From the NCBI RefSeq assembly GCF_000091045.1, contig NC_006692.1, positions 413,221-477,220 of the forward strand: a stretch of 64,000 nucleotides of DNA, in the 5' to 3' direction. The position numbers were made by a program, and so were the translations under genes. Position 1 is the first letter of the stretch; every line of letters starts with the position of its first letter. Under the pieces are notes generated by a model that was not told the DNA's origin, did no database searches, and saw only the letters and a program-made list of their open reading frames with translations. Source of the stretch: Cryptococcus deneoformans JEC21 (lineage: Eukaryota; Basidiomycota; Tremellomycetes; Tremellales; Cryptococcaceae). Positions 10,784 to 22,303 of this stretch are shown piece after piece.

Positions 10784-12236
10784 ATGGATTTCGGGATGAG
10801 AAATTGGCGAGGGGTTTTCAGGTTGACTGAGAGTAACAGAGGATTGGGGAAGTGATTAAGAAGTTCTAGTCGGGGATGGTGGTCGCAACGTGATAATGGA
10901 GATGATCTTCCCAATGATAATGAAGGGAGATACAACTGATGGCGGATCTCGATCAAACAAAAGCAGTGAAACATTTTAGCAAACGGTCGAACATGTGACG
11001 AGCAAAGAGGATGTAGAAATAGCAAGCTGTTATTGGTCGGGCCTTTCACTGTCAAGTCACAATTCATGTATCATCATTCGGCTTTTTCTGCACTTTGTCG
11101 CGCTATGCGAGCTGTCCATTGTCGTGTTGGATTTTGATAGAACGCGATCTTGTAATTGTCTTTGGCCATGTCTGCTATCTCAGTTGTCATCGACATGGTG
11201 GACATCTTTCACTGCGCCTAGAATCAATCGCATCCGAGTGCGTGACTACTAGACGCTAGATGCTCTCAAGTGATCATCTTCGTGTGATTTGATTGCCTGG
11301 TTGAAGTGGAAGGAAAGATGCGACAGGATAGTCCGTAGGCATCGAACGTGCAGGGGGCGAAGAGCTGGCCGCCAGGTGGCGACGATAAAGAGTGGCCATA
11401 GAATATTGATTGCTGTACTTTGCTGCGTCGCTGAAAGGGAGCAATACTGACTGAACGATACTGAATGGATAAAAACCACTTGCAATCCCCTCCATTAATG
11501 TATCAGATCTTTATTAGCTCTTGTGACTCGAACCGTAGCAGGGAATAGAAACATAGTCGACGTTTTCTCTTTCGTTGTTGTTAAAGTAGGCGAATTGAAA
11601 CACTAGTGATTTCTCATTGTTGACTCATTTGCGTGTATCCTGCAAGCGATCCAATCACGCTTGCCGTCAATCACTGGTAGAGAATTGCGCATGAATATTT
11701 TGTGTGTTACGAGCCCATGAGATTGAAGAAGAAGAAGGTGCAGCTTTCTTTCTTATGCCCTATTCTTACATTTTGCGCCCCTTAAATGATGCCTCTCTTC
11801 CCCATGAACCATCCTCCTCCTAGTACCTCATATCCCCTCCTTCTTTTGATTATTCTATCCCATTACCCATTCTTTTCTTTTTTTCCCTAAATTAGGAAGA
11901 CAGCTGAGAAAGGCTACTTATCATGGGTGTCATTCCTGGGTCTCCGCTGAGTTGTAAATTGTAGTACTGCACAACTGTATGTTAATATAAAACTCCGTGT
12001 GTCCATCATTCCGTGATGTCTGTTCTTTCGTTACGCCTGGCCATTAATTAACATGTGCCCTGTATGTATGTACTTGCTTGTTGCTAAATAAGTGCCACTG
12101 TATCTGGCATGGTTCATCCCGAGGATAAAAACAAAACGATCAATCGTTCTTCGGGAATGTAAAGACATGCAAATCAATTACCAAAAGGGCGCAATAGTAG
12201 GGATGAATGATTCCAATTTTAGGATCGAGGACGGAG

Positions 12237-12305
12237 GAAGAGTCACCTATTTCGATATAATCGACTATACGAAGAGTCACTTATTTATTTCGATGATCGA
12301 CTATT
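12237..12305. repeat. Imperfect tandem duplication of about 33 bp
   Basis: Two copies lie side by side (12237-12268 and 12271-12305). Both start gaagagtcac, contain tatttcga and end tcgactat. The second copy has an extra tattt unit. It lies in the long gene-free region and has no obvious function. Confidence 0.7.
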
Positions 12306-14361
12306 AGTCAGCAGACGGTCGTGAACCCTGATTCTTCGACCGAAGGATTGGGGTCTTCGTCACCGATTAGAAATTTCCTTATAAATCGTCATAACAAAAT
12401 TTCCAAGGTGCGGCAAACGATTGAACGATTGAAATGCGGTTCGATGCTGCGCTGAGTAACGAACCCGTCGTCGTTCTCGTATATACCGTCACCACATGGT
12501 GCCATAGTGGTGTGGTGATGGTGGCGGAGGTTATGGTTGTGGTGGCGATCATCATCACCGTTGCCGTGTGTCGTGGTAGACAAACAAGAAGCTGAGGGTA
12601 GACAGACTCTACGTAGACATTTTTGGCTTATGGCCAATAATAGTAGACGGGTAATAGATCTTGTTGTACGCAGGTTAAGTTATTCCTCCCCGCTTCCCTT
12701 TCCTCTCCTGTGAATGTCATGTCTCTCGTCATGGTCCCAAAATTCTCACCAAAGGAACGTTCGAAAGGTGAAACAAATAATTGTTCAGTCTCAAAATAGG
12801 CAAATACAATGATTTCAGATCGATCATTTGCGCTGTTGTTCCTCCTGCTTACTGCTGGTGAAGAATTTGCATTCCTAAGCTATCAATTGTGACTGCTAGC
12901 AGCCTCCTACCTCCTCGATGACGATCGAGGACCATGGATCGATGATGCTGGTGAAAGAGGAATTATACACCCCGTTCCATCGTCATCGCCTCGCTGCCTT
13001 CCTACCAATATTTCTAAAGAAAGATCTTTTTTAGTCTCATCCACAGGAACATTGACGTCAGCCATTATCAGGCTCAACCTGAACATGCGAAATGAAATGA
13101 AGTATACGCGAAAGCGGGGGGCAGGTCAAACGTTTCAGCTTAGCTTTAAAATTTGAGTAACTTGTGCTTGCGCTGGCATGTTGAAGTTTATGGAATGTCT
13201 AGTGTCAATAGCGGACTAGTAGCGCGTGAGCTCAGTGGAGGTTGAAGATTGCTGATAAGCTAGGCTCGACACAATGTCACGTCGAGGAGCTTGTGTTCGT
13301 TGAGACTAGTGATAATCGGTGTTTGATGAAATGGGACGCGGAGGTTGTTGCTGGTGGGATGTGGAGACTTCAAAGTTATAGATGAAGCCAGTACCATATA
13401 CTAAATGTACCGACCAGTTTCGGCTACGGTCAACAAGAGCTTCAAACCTACCCCAACATCCGGTTCTCGACGAGCGTTCACCATTCCTGAGGCGCAAGCC
13501 GGGGGTTTAGGGACGAATGGACGCCCAACATGGCCCGAATGCATGCCTGCGGGCTGTTGGATGGCGCATGCGGAGATGTTATGGAGAATGCGGGAGAAAC
13601 CCACATCCGTCTAGCCGTTCTCCTCAACTTCCCCTTGTTCCCCTCGTGATTCCACGTCGCTTTGTCACAATCTTTCTCATTCAACCCCAAGGTGCTCCGG
13701 GATTACGGTGTTATAAACAGGCCTCCCCCGCGTTATCAGTATGGCACTCTCGTCAAATGAGGTAGTTGTCCATGATCAGGCTCACTTCCGCAGCCAAATT
13801 TGCATGCAGTGAACATATTCGCCGAGTTTCAGGCTCATTTGTTATATCGCGTTCCTAGATTTACGTCGGGAGATCCTGGATTGTGGATAAATTGCCCTTT
13901 GCTTCGAGAAGCGGACGCATTCGGCCGGTGGAGGAACAGGGAGGAACAGAAGCAGATGCCGGCGGCAAAAGCTGATTGGACCCTTAACTCTTACATCTAG
14001 ACCCTTCGGGTTTGTCGTTTAGTTGAGTAGGTAGGTCGCCCAATCCCTGACTGGTTCATCCGTTTTTTCATACTCGGACCATGTCGCTTCTGAAATTTCT
14101 GGCTCGTTACCTCCACTTTGCGACCTTTTTTTTAACTGTGACCACCTTGCCACTGGCACTGACTCCTAGATTAGACGAGTTGTTACTGCGGGGGGTATCA
14201 CCTTTGTTTGCAAACGCTTATGCACGCGGGCGTGATGTAGGACGGGGGCCGTTGCAAGTTTTCCTTAGACAACCCCGATGAATGAAAAAGTTTCCCCATG
14301 AACCCCGGGGAGACGAGTTTTATTCCCCAGGAGCTTGACGAGTGTTAGCCCTCCTCATTCC

Positions 14362-14369
14362 ATATATAA
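14362..14369 (+). promoter_or_regulatory. Candidate TATA box of hexose transporter
   Basis: The sequence tatataaa lies 304 bp upstream of the transporter ATG. If used, it implies a 5' leader of about 270 nt. A second AT-rich element (ttataaac, near 14589) lies closer to the ATG and is an alternative. Confidence 0.4.
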
Positions 14370-14672
14370 AGGCATCGAATGCGAAAAACATTCCCATTTG
14401 TGGAGCTTTGATACTTCCCAACAACTGATTTCTCTCACCACTCCAAACCCAGAGTCGTCACTTTGCTGGCCACTACTACCTGTTAAACTCGTGTGTGGTA
14501 CGACAAATCTATTTACATCCATTAGATAACATAGATTTTTTGGATTAGCATTCTAACAGCAACACCTACCACCTTTTCTCGTACTCGTTATAAACTCAAC
14601 CCGACTTTCGCAATTGCATCTGTTTCTCTTCTACTAGACAAACACCACTGCTAATCGACGCAACTATTCAAT

Positions 14673-16702
14673 ATGGCTCCCAGGAGTTCCAAGAAGGCTT
14701 TGACCCTCTGTCTTTTCCAGAGTTTGGCGGGTGTTATTTTCGGATGGAGTAACTCTGAAGGTTCTGGTCTGGTGAGTAATAATGCTGCTCAAAAGACTTT
14801 TATGCACGTTTGCTGACCAGTTCGACATAGTTCTCCATGTCAAAGTACCAAGAACGATTCGGTGAATGTATCGACGGCGTTTGCACCCTTTCAACTACTC
14901 GACAATCTGCCATTACCGGTCTTTTGTCTGTCGGCGCCGTCATTGGTGCTGTTGGTTCTGGTTCTATCGCTGACCGAGTGAGTTGATTTCCATGGTCCGT
15001 TTCTCTCGCTCCACAACAATTGTCAAGCGGTTCTTTTTCGGTGTTACATTGCAAAAGTCGTAGTCTTCGCAATTGGTGCTATGTTTGAGAACGGAATCTG
15101 AAAATAATCGGTGATGTCATGTGCTAATATCATGCTTTTCACAGTTCGGTTTGCGATTGACCTGTATGGTTTTCATCTTCATCTACCTTTGTGGTGCTGC
15201 CATCGAGGTACGTAAACACCTTTCTTACCATCCTTTGGGACGCTGTCGATCAGTCAGCTGACAATGATCGGCGTGATTCCAGACTTCTGCCTTTAACACC
15301 TATGGTCAACTATGCGTGGCTCGTCTTCTCACCGGTCTCGGTGTCGGTGCTACTTCTGGTCTTGTTCCCGTTTTCCAGGCTGAGGCTTCTCCTCCTCGAT
15401 ACCGAGGTCTCGTCACTGGTTCTTTCCAGCTTTGTGTTACTCTTGGTATCTGGGGTGTTGCCATGACCAACTGGGGTATGAGCTCTTATGCCGGTGATGT
15501 CTCGTTAGTCCATTTTTTTTAAAAATTGAAAATTGAAGCTGATGGCGTACCCTCTGTAGATGGCGAATCCCCGTATCTCTTCAAATGGTCTGGGCTGCTT
15601 TGTTGCTCGTCGGTTTCCTCTTTTCCCCTGAGTCTCCTCGATTCCTTGCCAAGAAGGGCAGATGGGACCACTGCCGAAAGAACCTTGCCAATCTCCGTGG
15701 TCTTCCTACTGATCACCCTGACATCGATGTGAGTCATTTATGTTATTGTAATTAAAGAACGTTTGCTGATTGTATGGTACAGACCGAGATGGAAGAAGTC
15801 CGTGAGGCTACCATCAAAGACCAGGAGCGCGGTCAGGCCAGCTATGTCGAATGTTTCTCTACCAAGGACCGAATTCTCTGGCGAACTATGATCGGTATCT
15901 GTGTCCAAATTGGCCAGCAAATCACCGGTATCAACTTCTTCTTCTCTTACGGTGTCCAGTTCGCCCAGACTGCCGGTCTTGACGACACCTACGTCTTCCA
16001 GATCATTCTCGCTTCCGTCAACGTCGTTTTCTCTTTCCCCGGTATTCTTGCTGTCGACCGAGCGGGTCGACGACCTATCCTCCTCATTGGTGGCATTCTC
16101 ATGTTTATTGGTCAGATTGTTGTCGGTGCTGTCTCCAAGGCCTACCCTGATGACAAGATTGCCGGTGATGTTCTCATTGCCTTCACCTGTCTTTTCATTG
16201 CCTCTTTCGCGTCTTCTTGGGGTCCCATTGCCTGGGTTGTCTGCGGTGAGACTTTCCCCATTAGGTTGTCTTCTAGGTGTGTCACCCTCGGTACCGGTGC
16301 CAACTGGCTCTTCAACCTCATCATCGCCTTTGCCGCTCCTCAGATTCAGGCCCGAATCGGTACTGGTATCACTTTTGTTTGGGCCGGTTGTCTCGCTCTC
16401 GCTATCTCTTTTGCCTTCTTCTGCATTCCCGTGAGTTCTCTGCGCCTCCCTGACTACAGAATTATGCTGATCTGTTGGGATTGTAGGAGACGAGATCGAT
16501 GAGTATCGAGGCGATTGACGCCCTCTATCTCTCCCACACCCCAGCTTGGCGATCTCATAAGTTTGTCGACGAGCAGCTCGCGAGGACTCAAAACGCGCAA
16601 GAGAAGCACTACTCTCGATCAATCCACGCCGAGAACGAGCAGGTCAAGTCTAGCCAGCAGACTAGCGCCCGAACGAGTGCTGAGGACGGCAGGATGGTCT
16701 AA
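14673..16702 (+). CDS. MFS hexose transporter
   Basis: Seven exons (14673-14771, 14831-14977, 15145-15207, 15283-15503, 15560-15728, 15783-16430, 16487-16702) give 520 residues with the 12-helix sugar porter fold. The signatures are in order: GVIFGWSNSEGSG in helix 1, ARLLTGLGVGATSGLVPVFQ, PPRYRG after helix 4, FSPESPRFLAKKG before the central loop, QIGQQITGINFFFSYG in helix 7, DRAGRRPILLIGG, and WGPIAWVVCGETFPIRLSSR in helix 10. The QQITGIN motif of helix 7 is typical of glucose carriers. The C-terminal tail (about 60 residues) is hydrophilic with Lys and Ser. The donor of intron 4 is GTTAGT, joining TC to A so that SWRIPVSLQMVW is read. It probably imports glucose or a related hexose. The long upstream region suggests tight transcriptional control. 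Confidence 0.9.
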
Positions 16703-17322
16703 TGAAGCTGCTTTGTTTCCACCCCTTTCTCCACTTTATTTTATTAATCTGGCTTAGAACATTAGAGATAGAAACGAACAAGAAGTGTGTTGTACAACTT
16801 TAATTGCAAGGATAACGAAACGGGCCATGGTCATCTATCAATCCCAGAGTGATTTTTTCACAATGCGTATTGGAAGAAATCGGCTTTGTCTTATTTTTGT
16901 TAGATTTACATATTGATTTATCAAGAATCGAGTTTGGGAAGATGTTCTATGTCTTCGATTCTCGCGATTTATTTTCCTTTATTATTCGTACATATGATTA
17001 CGAGCAAATAGCTCCATACATGCACATACAATACATGGACATGATGCTACATTCTTTAGGTTATTGCCGGGTTTGATCATGTTACAAATGAAAGGATCGT
17101 GAGACGGACGGACAACGAAATGTCGAGAAGATACGAGTTGCGTTCCGTCGGAACGGAAGATCTGTGGTCATTTGTCGTTGTCTCGCGCTGCTGCGTCGCC
17201 AAGCCAGCAAATGCCATTTCGCTGTACATCCAAATCATTCTGTCTGTCTGCGCAAGTGGTTATTTACATTTACTCGTATCTTTTCTTCCTCTTCATCTAC
17301 CCACTCTCAGCTCGTAATATAA
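16703..17322. other. Spacer after hexose transporter
   Basis: This holds the 3' end of the transporter transcript and the promoter of the next gene on the same strand. The right end is pyrimidine-rich and an AT-rich aatataaa element lies directly before the next ATG. No gene seen. Confidence 0.4.
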
Positions 17323-17843
17323 ATGGGCAACTGTTTCTCTGACCCGTCCAAACCGCCCGGCAAGGGACAGACTCTCGGCTCTACGCCTTCACATCCCGCA
17401 CAGTCCTCATCAACAACCACCGCACCACCTACTTCCGCCGCCGGCCGACCGGCCAAGCAGAGGATAAATAGTCCGCCACCCCAGACGCTGGGGTCACCTG
17501 GGGCTGGAGGGGATGCAGGGGATCCGAGAGGAAGAGCCTTGCAAGCTGCTGAGGAAAGGGCAAAGGCTGTAAGTTCTTCTTTCAACCATCTTCTATTGGC
17601 TAGTGGCTGCATAATGGGAATGGAGAATGAGGCTGATTATATATATGCATATGGTGTAGGCTCAAGGAAAAGGTGTGAATGCATCCAATCCCAAGGCAGG
17701 ACAGTTATCGGGCAAGTTGGCCCAAGAGAGAAAGGCAGGGAGTGGGCCAGAGGCGGGAAATGAACGCCTGATGGTGGGTTGTTGTTATTAGAGTCCAGAA
17801 CGGATGCTGATTGAATGAAAAGGATGCCGGGCAGTGGAACTGA
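17323..17843 (+). CDS. Small lipidated SVIP-like protein
   Basis: Three exons (17323-17568, 17660-17773, 17823-17843) give 126 residues. The start MGNCFSDPSK carries Gly2 for N-myristoylation and Cys4 for palmitoylation, as in the small VCP/p97-interacting protein SVIP (which starts MGLCF). The middle is Ser/Pro/Gly-rich. The segment RGRALQAAEERAKAAQGKG is an Ala/Arg/Glu-rich helix like the VCP-interacting motif, followed by a basic SGKLAQERKAG part. The last exon is only 21 nt and adds DAGQWN; intron 2 (49 bp) has a good CTGAT branch site. Without it the protein would end VGCCY at a TAG. A role at membranes in binding the Cdc48/p97 ATPase is an inference from the layout, not proven by residues I can align. 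Confidence 0.6.
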
Positions 17844-19046
17844 TCGGCAGCGAGAAGCAAAGGAAAGGAAGTTGTAAAGAGCGGGCATGTCGGACATCTT
17901 TGGGGTTGAGACAGCGCAGAGACACGTTTCATTGGAAGGAGATACCTGTCTATCACAACGCTGCATGAAGTATTAATGGGTGGTACAGCAGATGCACCAA
18001 AACAGTTGAGAAGGCAGGACAGAGTGCAGCACCATTATGCTTGTATGTAACTATGTATACCACTCTGTTTTGTAGATGCACCATCCAGGGTGGGAACACG
18101 AATGCGACGTGTTATAGTCTGCCAGAATGGTCTTCCTTCGAAGTTTCAAAGGCCCTCGATTCCTGCGGTTGATGATTATTATTGATGGCTTATCGGCGAG
18201 AATTGAGTAGATGTACATGGGAGATAGGGTGGTGAAGATTCGAAAGGATGCTGGGTGGGGCCATGAATGGGTCGTTCTTCTATCTCAGTTGGCCTACTGC
18301 AAAAAAGAGATTTACCCTAGCAGATGTGAATGGAGAATGATAAGGGTGTACGATATGTTCGGCAAAAGGGCTAGAGGCAGAGCCGGGAGGCGTGTCGTGA
18401 GACTTGTCCTTTTCGGTCCGATCCTACGTATAAATATCAAAACACCTCCGATACATTCCCCTCTTTCATACTTTACCATAACCCTATTGCTTTCTCTTCC
18501 TGTCCCTATCTGGACTGTTCATCTACGACGCCTAGGTGAGTGCATGTCCTGCTTATGGCCGTTCGTCTCGCTCTTCACCGCATCCGGATGTCAGCTGCTG
18601 CTGGTTGTCTGGCGTCGTCATAATCGACACTTTTCTTCGCTTCTTGCACGCAACTTATTGTATGCTTCTGTTGCTTCTCAATTCACCTGCTGTTCAGCAG
18701 CCCACACTTTCTCGCTATGCACATTGCATTGACTCAAATGATGGGTTTTGTGATGTCGAGTCCAGCTGACGGCCAAATCCGAGCTGCCTTTGACTCGATT
18801 CTATTCGTCGGTGTAGTTGACCGGGCCGACGCCAAACGCCCAACCGGCCAACGACGATAATAAATAATCTCGTTATCGTTTTCCATTCCTTCTCTCTTCT
18901 TTCTTCTTTGCCTTCTTTCCTCGCCATCTCAATCTCCTTTCAAAAGCCCAGCATACGCACCCTGCTGACGTGTTCTCCTCTCCTTTTTTTCCTTTCCACC
19001 AACAAACAAACGCCCGCTTATCCGCAACAATCAAAATCTTTTACCA
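17844..19046. other. Long leader or promoter region of ALT1
   Basis: A TATA-like element (gtataaatatc, near 18428) is followed by a pyrimidine-rich stretch and a good splice donor (gtgagt at 18536) with an acceptor about 160 bp on (tgttcag ending 18697). This suggests an intron in a long 5' leader of the aminotransferase gene. A 173-codon open frame (18211-18732) overlaps but shows no family features. Confidence 0.35.
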
Positions 19047-20817
19047 ATGCCCAGACTTAGCAACGTCTATTGTCCCAAATCACTCTTACAACGTCAGACC
19101 ATCCAAATCAGGTCATTCAGTCAGACTATGTCACCTTTCAAACCCGCGCTTACTCTTGATACCATCAACCCCGCGGTTCAGGCTGTTCACTATGCTGTCC
19201 GAGGCGAGCTCGCGATCAAGGCGGACAAATATGTCCAAGTCCTTGCCGATATAACTCACAAGCCTTTGCCGTTTGAAAAGATCGTCACTGCCAACATCGG
19301 TAATCCCCAACAACAAGGTCTTGATCAAGTTCCTCTCACTTATTGGCGACAAATTATTTCCTTATTGGAGTATCCCGATCTGATGCAGAAACATGAGCAG
19401 TTGGCCAAGCAGATTTACCCTGGAGATGTGATTGAGCGAGCCAGGGCGTTACATAACGAAATTGGAAGTACGGGTGCGTACACTCATTCCAAGGGTGTGT
19501 TGGGTATCAGAAAGAGAGTCGCCAAGTTTATTGAAGGTGAGTTTTTGGGTTTCCTGATTATTTAGATACTGTTTCATCCCCCTCGCTAAATGGTTCTCGG
19601 CGTTATGTAGAACGCGACGGTTACCCGGCGGACCCTCAAAATATCTTCCTCACCGCCGGTGCTTCTGCCGGTGTTGCTTCGATCCTTGGTGTCGCCCTCC
19701 GCAGAGGTGATGGCTGCATGATCCCCATCCCCCAATATCCCCTCTATACCGCCACCCTCGCTTACCTCGAGTCTGAGCCTCTGCCATACTACCTTTCTGA
19801 AGCGGACGACTGGTCGATGAACCACGATTCTTTGCTCAAGAGCGTGGAGGAAGGCAAGAAGAAGGGTATCCCCATCAAGGCGCTTGTAATCATTAACCCC
19901 GGAAACCCTACCGGCGCATGTTTGAGCCAAGAGGCGATGGAGGCGGTTGTGCATCTCTGTTATGAGGAAGGTATCGTCCTCCTCGCAGACGAGGTTTACC
20001 AGATGAACGTCTTTGACCCCGAACAGCGACCGTTCATTTCTTTCAAAAAGGTTTTGATGGATATGCCCAAGGAGATCAGGGAAAGTGTGGAACTGGTATC
20101 TTTCCATTCGATCTCAAAAGGTGTTAGTGGAGAATGTGGAAGGAGAGGTGGATACTTTGAATGTGTCAACATTGATAAGGATGTGATGGACCAGGTTTAC
20201 AAGATGGCGAGTGTCACTTTATGTCCTCCCGTCTCAGGCCAGGTAAGCCCCAAGTTTCATACATTCTTTTTTCCATGCCTGCTCAACCCGCTGATCCTCT
20301 TCCTAATAGATCGGTGTCGACCTCATGGTCTCCCCTCCGAAACCCGGAGACGAATCTTACCCCTTATGGAAAGAAGAAACCGATCTGATCCAAAACAATC
20401 TCAAGTCCCGATCATATCTCATGGCTGAGCATTTCAACAAAATGGAAGGTGTTTCTTGCAACAATGCGGAAGGAGCCATGTACTTGTTCCCGAGGATTAA
20501 TATCCCTCCCAAAGCTGTAGAGGCGGCGAAGAAGTTGGGTAAGGAACCGGATGTGATGTATGCTTTGGATCTTCTTGGTGAGTCTCCCTTCCTTCCCTTC
20601 CTTCTACTTCCAACTCTTTTTTTTTCTGCCTTACTTGGTTGATGCTGATGAGAATGATAATCTAGATGCGACCGGTATCTGTGCGGTGGCAGGCAGCGGT
20701 TTTGGCCAAGAACCGGGGACGTTCCATTTGCGAGTGACTGCCCTGTGTCCCGATACTGCTGAATTTATCGGTCGATTCCAAAAGTTCAACAAGGAATTTA
20801 TGGAAAAGTATGCCTAA
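19047..20817 (+). CDS. ALT1: Alanine aminotransferase
   Basis: Four exons (19047-19536, 19611-20242, 20310-20577, 20666-20817) give 513 residues. The fold type I aminotransferase features of the alanine transaminase group are clear: NIGNPQQQGLDQVPLTYWRQ near the start, GAYTHSKGVLGIRKRVAKF, the NPGNPTGACLS loop, DEVYQMN with the pyridine-ring Asp, and SFHSISKGVSGECGRRGGYF holding the Schiff-base Lys. It interconverts alanine and 2-oxoglutarate with pyruvate and glutamate using pyridoxal phosphate. The first 27 residues (MPRLSNVYCPKSLLQRQTIQ and on) are basic with no acidic residue, a likely mitochondrial presequence. A second ATG at 19128 starts right where the conserved protein begins, so a cytosolic form is possible. 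Confidence 0.93.
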
Positions 20818-21374
20818 AAGGTCACGTCGAGAAGTGGGAAGAGAAAATAATAGCATTGGTTTCGACATTGAAGGCGCGGGAGGAAGGGAAAAGAAAACTC
20901 AGTAAAAGGCTCTCCTTGGATCGGATTGGATTGTGTGTAGTATTATGACTTTGGTTGGAAGTGGGTGAAGTTGTTTTCAGGGTTGTCTATAGGATTAGTC
21001 TTGCATGCTGCATGTTCATGTCATGGATTGGGTCATATTGAATCTATAATTCGCATATCACATTGCTTCCTCGTATCTTTAAATCATAAAAGGATTATTT
21101 AATCTAATGAAGCCCATTTGTTCTAGATAGCCGACACGGGTGACGATTAAACTGACTTGTCGTTTTTCTCAGCCTCTGATTGATCTCGGGTCAGAATATT
21201 ATATTGATAACACAACCCATACTGCACGGGCTCGCGAAACGCTTCAGAATAAAACATCAACGAAAGGTGCGATGAAAAAATGCATCAAGACTAGCTAAAG
21301 TCTCAAATCATTCTGCCAAAACTTTGGGGTTTTCCATTTAAACCAAACATCATCATTTGAGCTATGTCCAAAAC
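20818..21374. other. Spacer between convergent ALT1 and SNU13
   Basis: The 3' ends of two converging genes meet here. The sequence is moderately AT-rich with TTTAAATCATAAAAGG-like stretches suited to poly(A) signals. No gene seen. Confidence 0.4.
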
Positions 21375-22021
21375 TTAGATGAGGAGCTTCTCAATCTCGT
21401 TCTGTGAAAGCAACCATCAGCAAGAGTTCCCCATCACTTCAGGTCTTTACAAAAAACAACAATGAAGAAAGAGAAATGACGACTAACCTTGACAGCCTGG
21501 ATCTGGGCGTTCAACTCCCTAGCCTCATTGGTGGTAACACTGGCGGCGATAACAGGCCTAGAAACACCGCAAGCCCTACCGAGAGCAGTCTTGGAAGGCA
21601 AAAAGACATAGGGGACGTTCTTGTCCTCACAGAGGAGGGGAAGGTGGAGGACGATCTCAATAGGCTCGACATCGGCGGTCATGACAATGAATTCGCAGAT
21701 ACCTCGGTTAAGGGTCTTGGTGGCTTCGTTGGCACTAAGGAGAATTGCGAGAAGAGTCAGTAAAAGGGGAAATGTGATAAGGATGGAGAAGAAATGAATA
21801 TGCTTACCCCTTCTTGAGCTGCTTGTAATGCTGAGCCTGCTGGATCAAGTCGAGAATCTAAAAATCCTAATCAGCCCCCATCCAAGACATTCTCAATATA
21901 GTTTAATTGATAACCCATCCGCCACCCTATCTCTTTATGATGGCGACTTGTAAAGACATACCTGGTTGGTGAGCTGGGCATTGGCCAAAGGGAAAGCCTT
22001 GGGGTTGGGTTGAGCAGACAT
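21375..22021 (-). CDS. SNU13: L7Ae-family RNA-binding protein Snu13
   Basis: Four exons (22021-21962, 21857-21808, 21734-21488, 21401-21375) give 127 residues, the standard size for Snu13/15.5K. The sequence carries the L7Ae core: [56 protein letters not shown] and [20 protein letters not shown]. The protein binds kink-turn RNA in U4 snRNA and in box C/D snoRNAs, so it serves both splicing and rRNA modification. The final exon encodes only NEIEKLLI. Position and divergence from the GPH transporter give a shared 282 bp promoter region. Confidence 0.96.
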
Positions 22022-22303
22022 CGCGTCCAGATTTGTGTTTTATTCCTTGTTGTGTGGTAGGGGTGGTAGGATGATGACCTCACACGAAGATCCTAGGCCT
22101 TGGGAAGGAGTAAAAATGTAAAAGCGAGAAAGCCGGTTGAGATGTAAAAGTCTTGTGGGTTGTCAGATTTTGTCGGAGCCTTGAAAACGAAAGACTTGCG
22201 GGGCCGTTCAAATAAGTAAATTTAATGTCGAGTGGAGTTGTTACGTAATTGGATCGGTCACCGTCTGGCGCGGTGACCAGTAGAGATCGAGTTTCCGAGC
22301 AGC

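Larger units (their letters stand above)
10784..14672. other. 3.9 kb gene-free stretch upstream of hexose transporter
   Basis: I see no gene I can support across this stretch, unusually long for so compact a genome. Only short frames of 60-90 codons occur. The right part (about 13.3-14.67 kb) probably belongs to the hexose transporter promoter. GGGG/CCCC clusters near 14185 and 14302-14308 resemble binding sites of Mig1-type glucose repressors. A pyrimidine-rich tract lies at about 11800-11900. A duplicated motif sits at 12237-12305. A non-coding transcript cannot be excluded by eye. Confidence 0.5.

Noticed and set aside
15738..16622. 294-codon open frame on the minus strand
   Set aside because: It is the antisense of the hexose transporter exons, whose plus-strand reading shows clear family motifs and splice sites.
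18211..18732. 173-codon plus-strand open frame
   Set aside because: It spans a TATA-like element and a pyrimidine-rich probable leader, has no recognisable domain and no neighbouring exons in frame.
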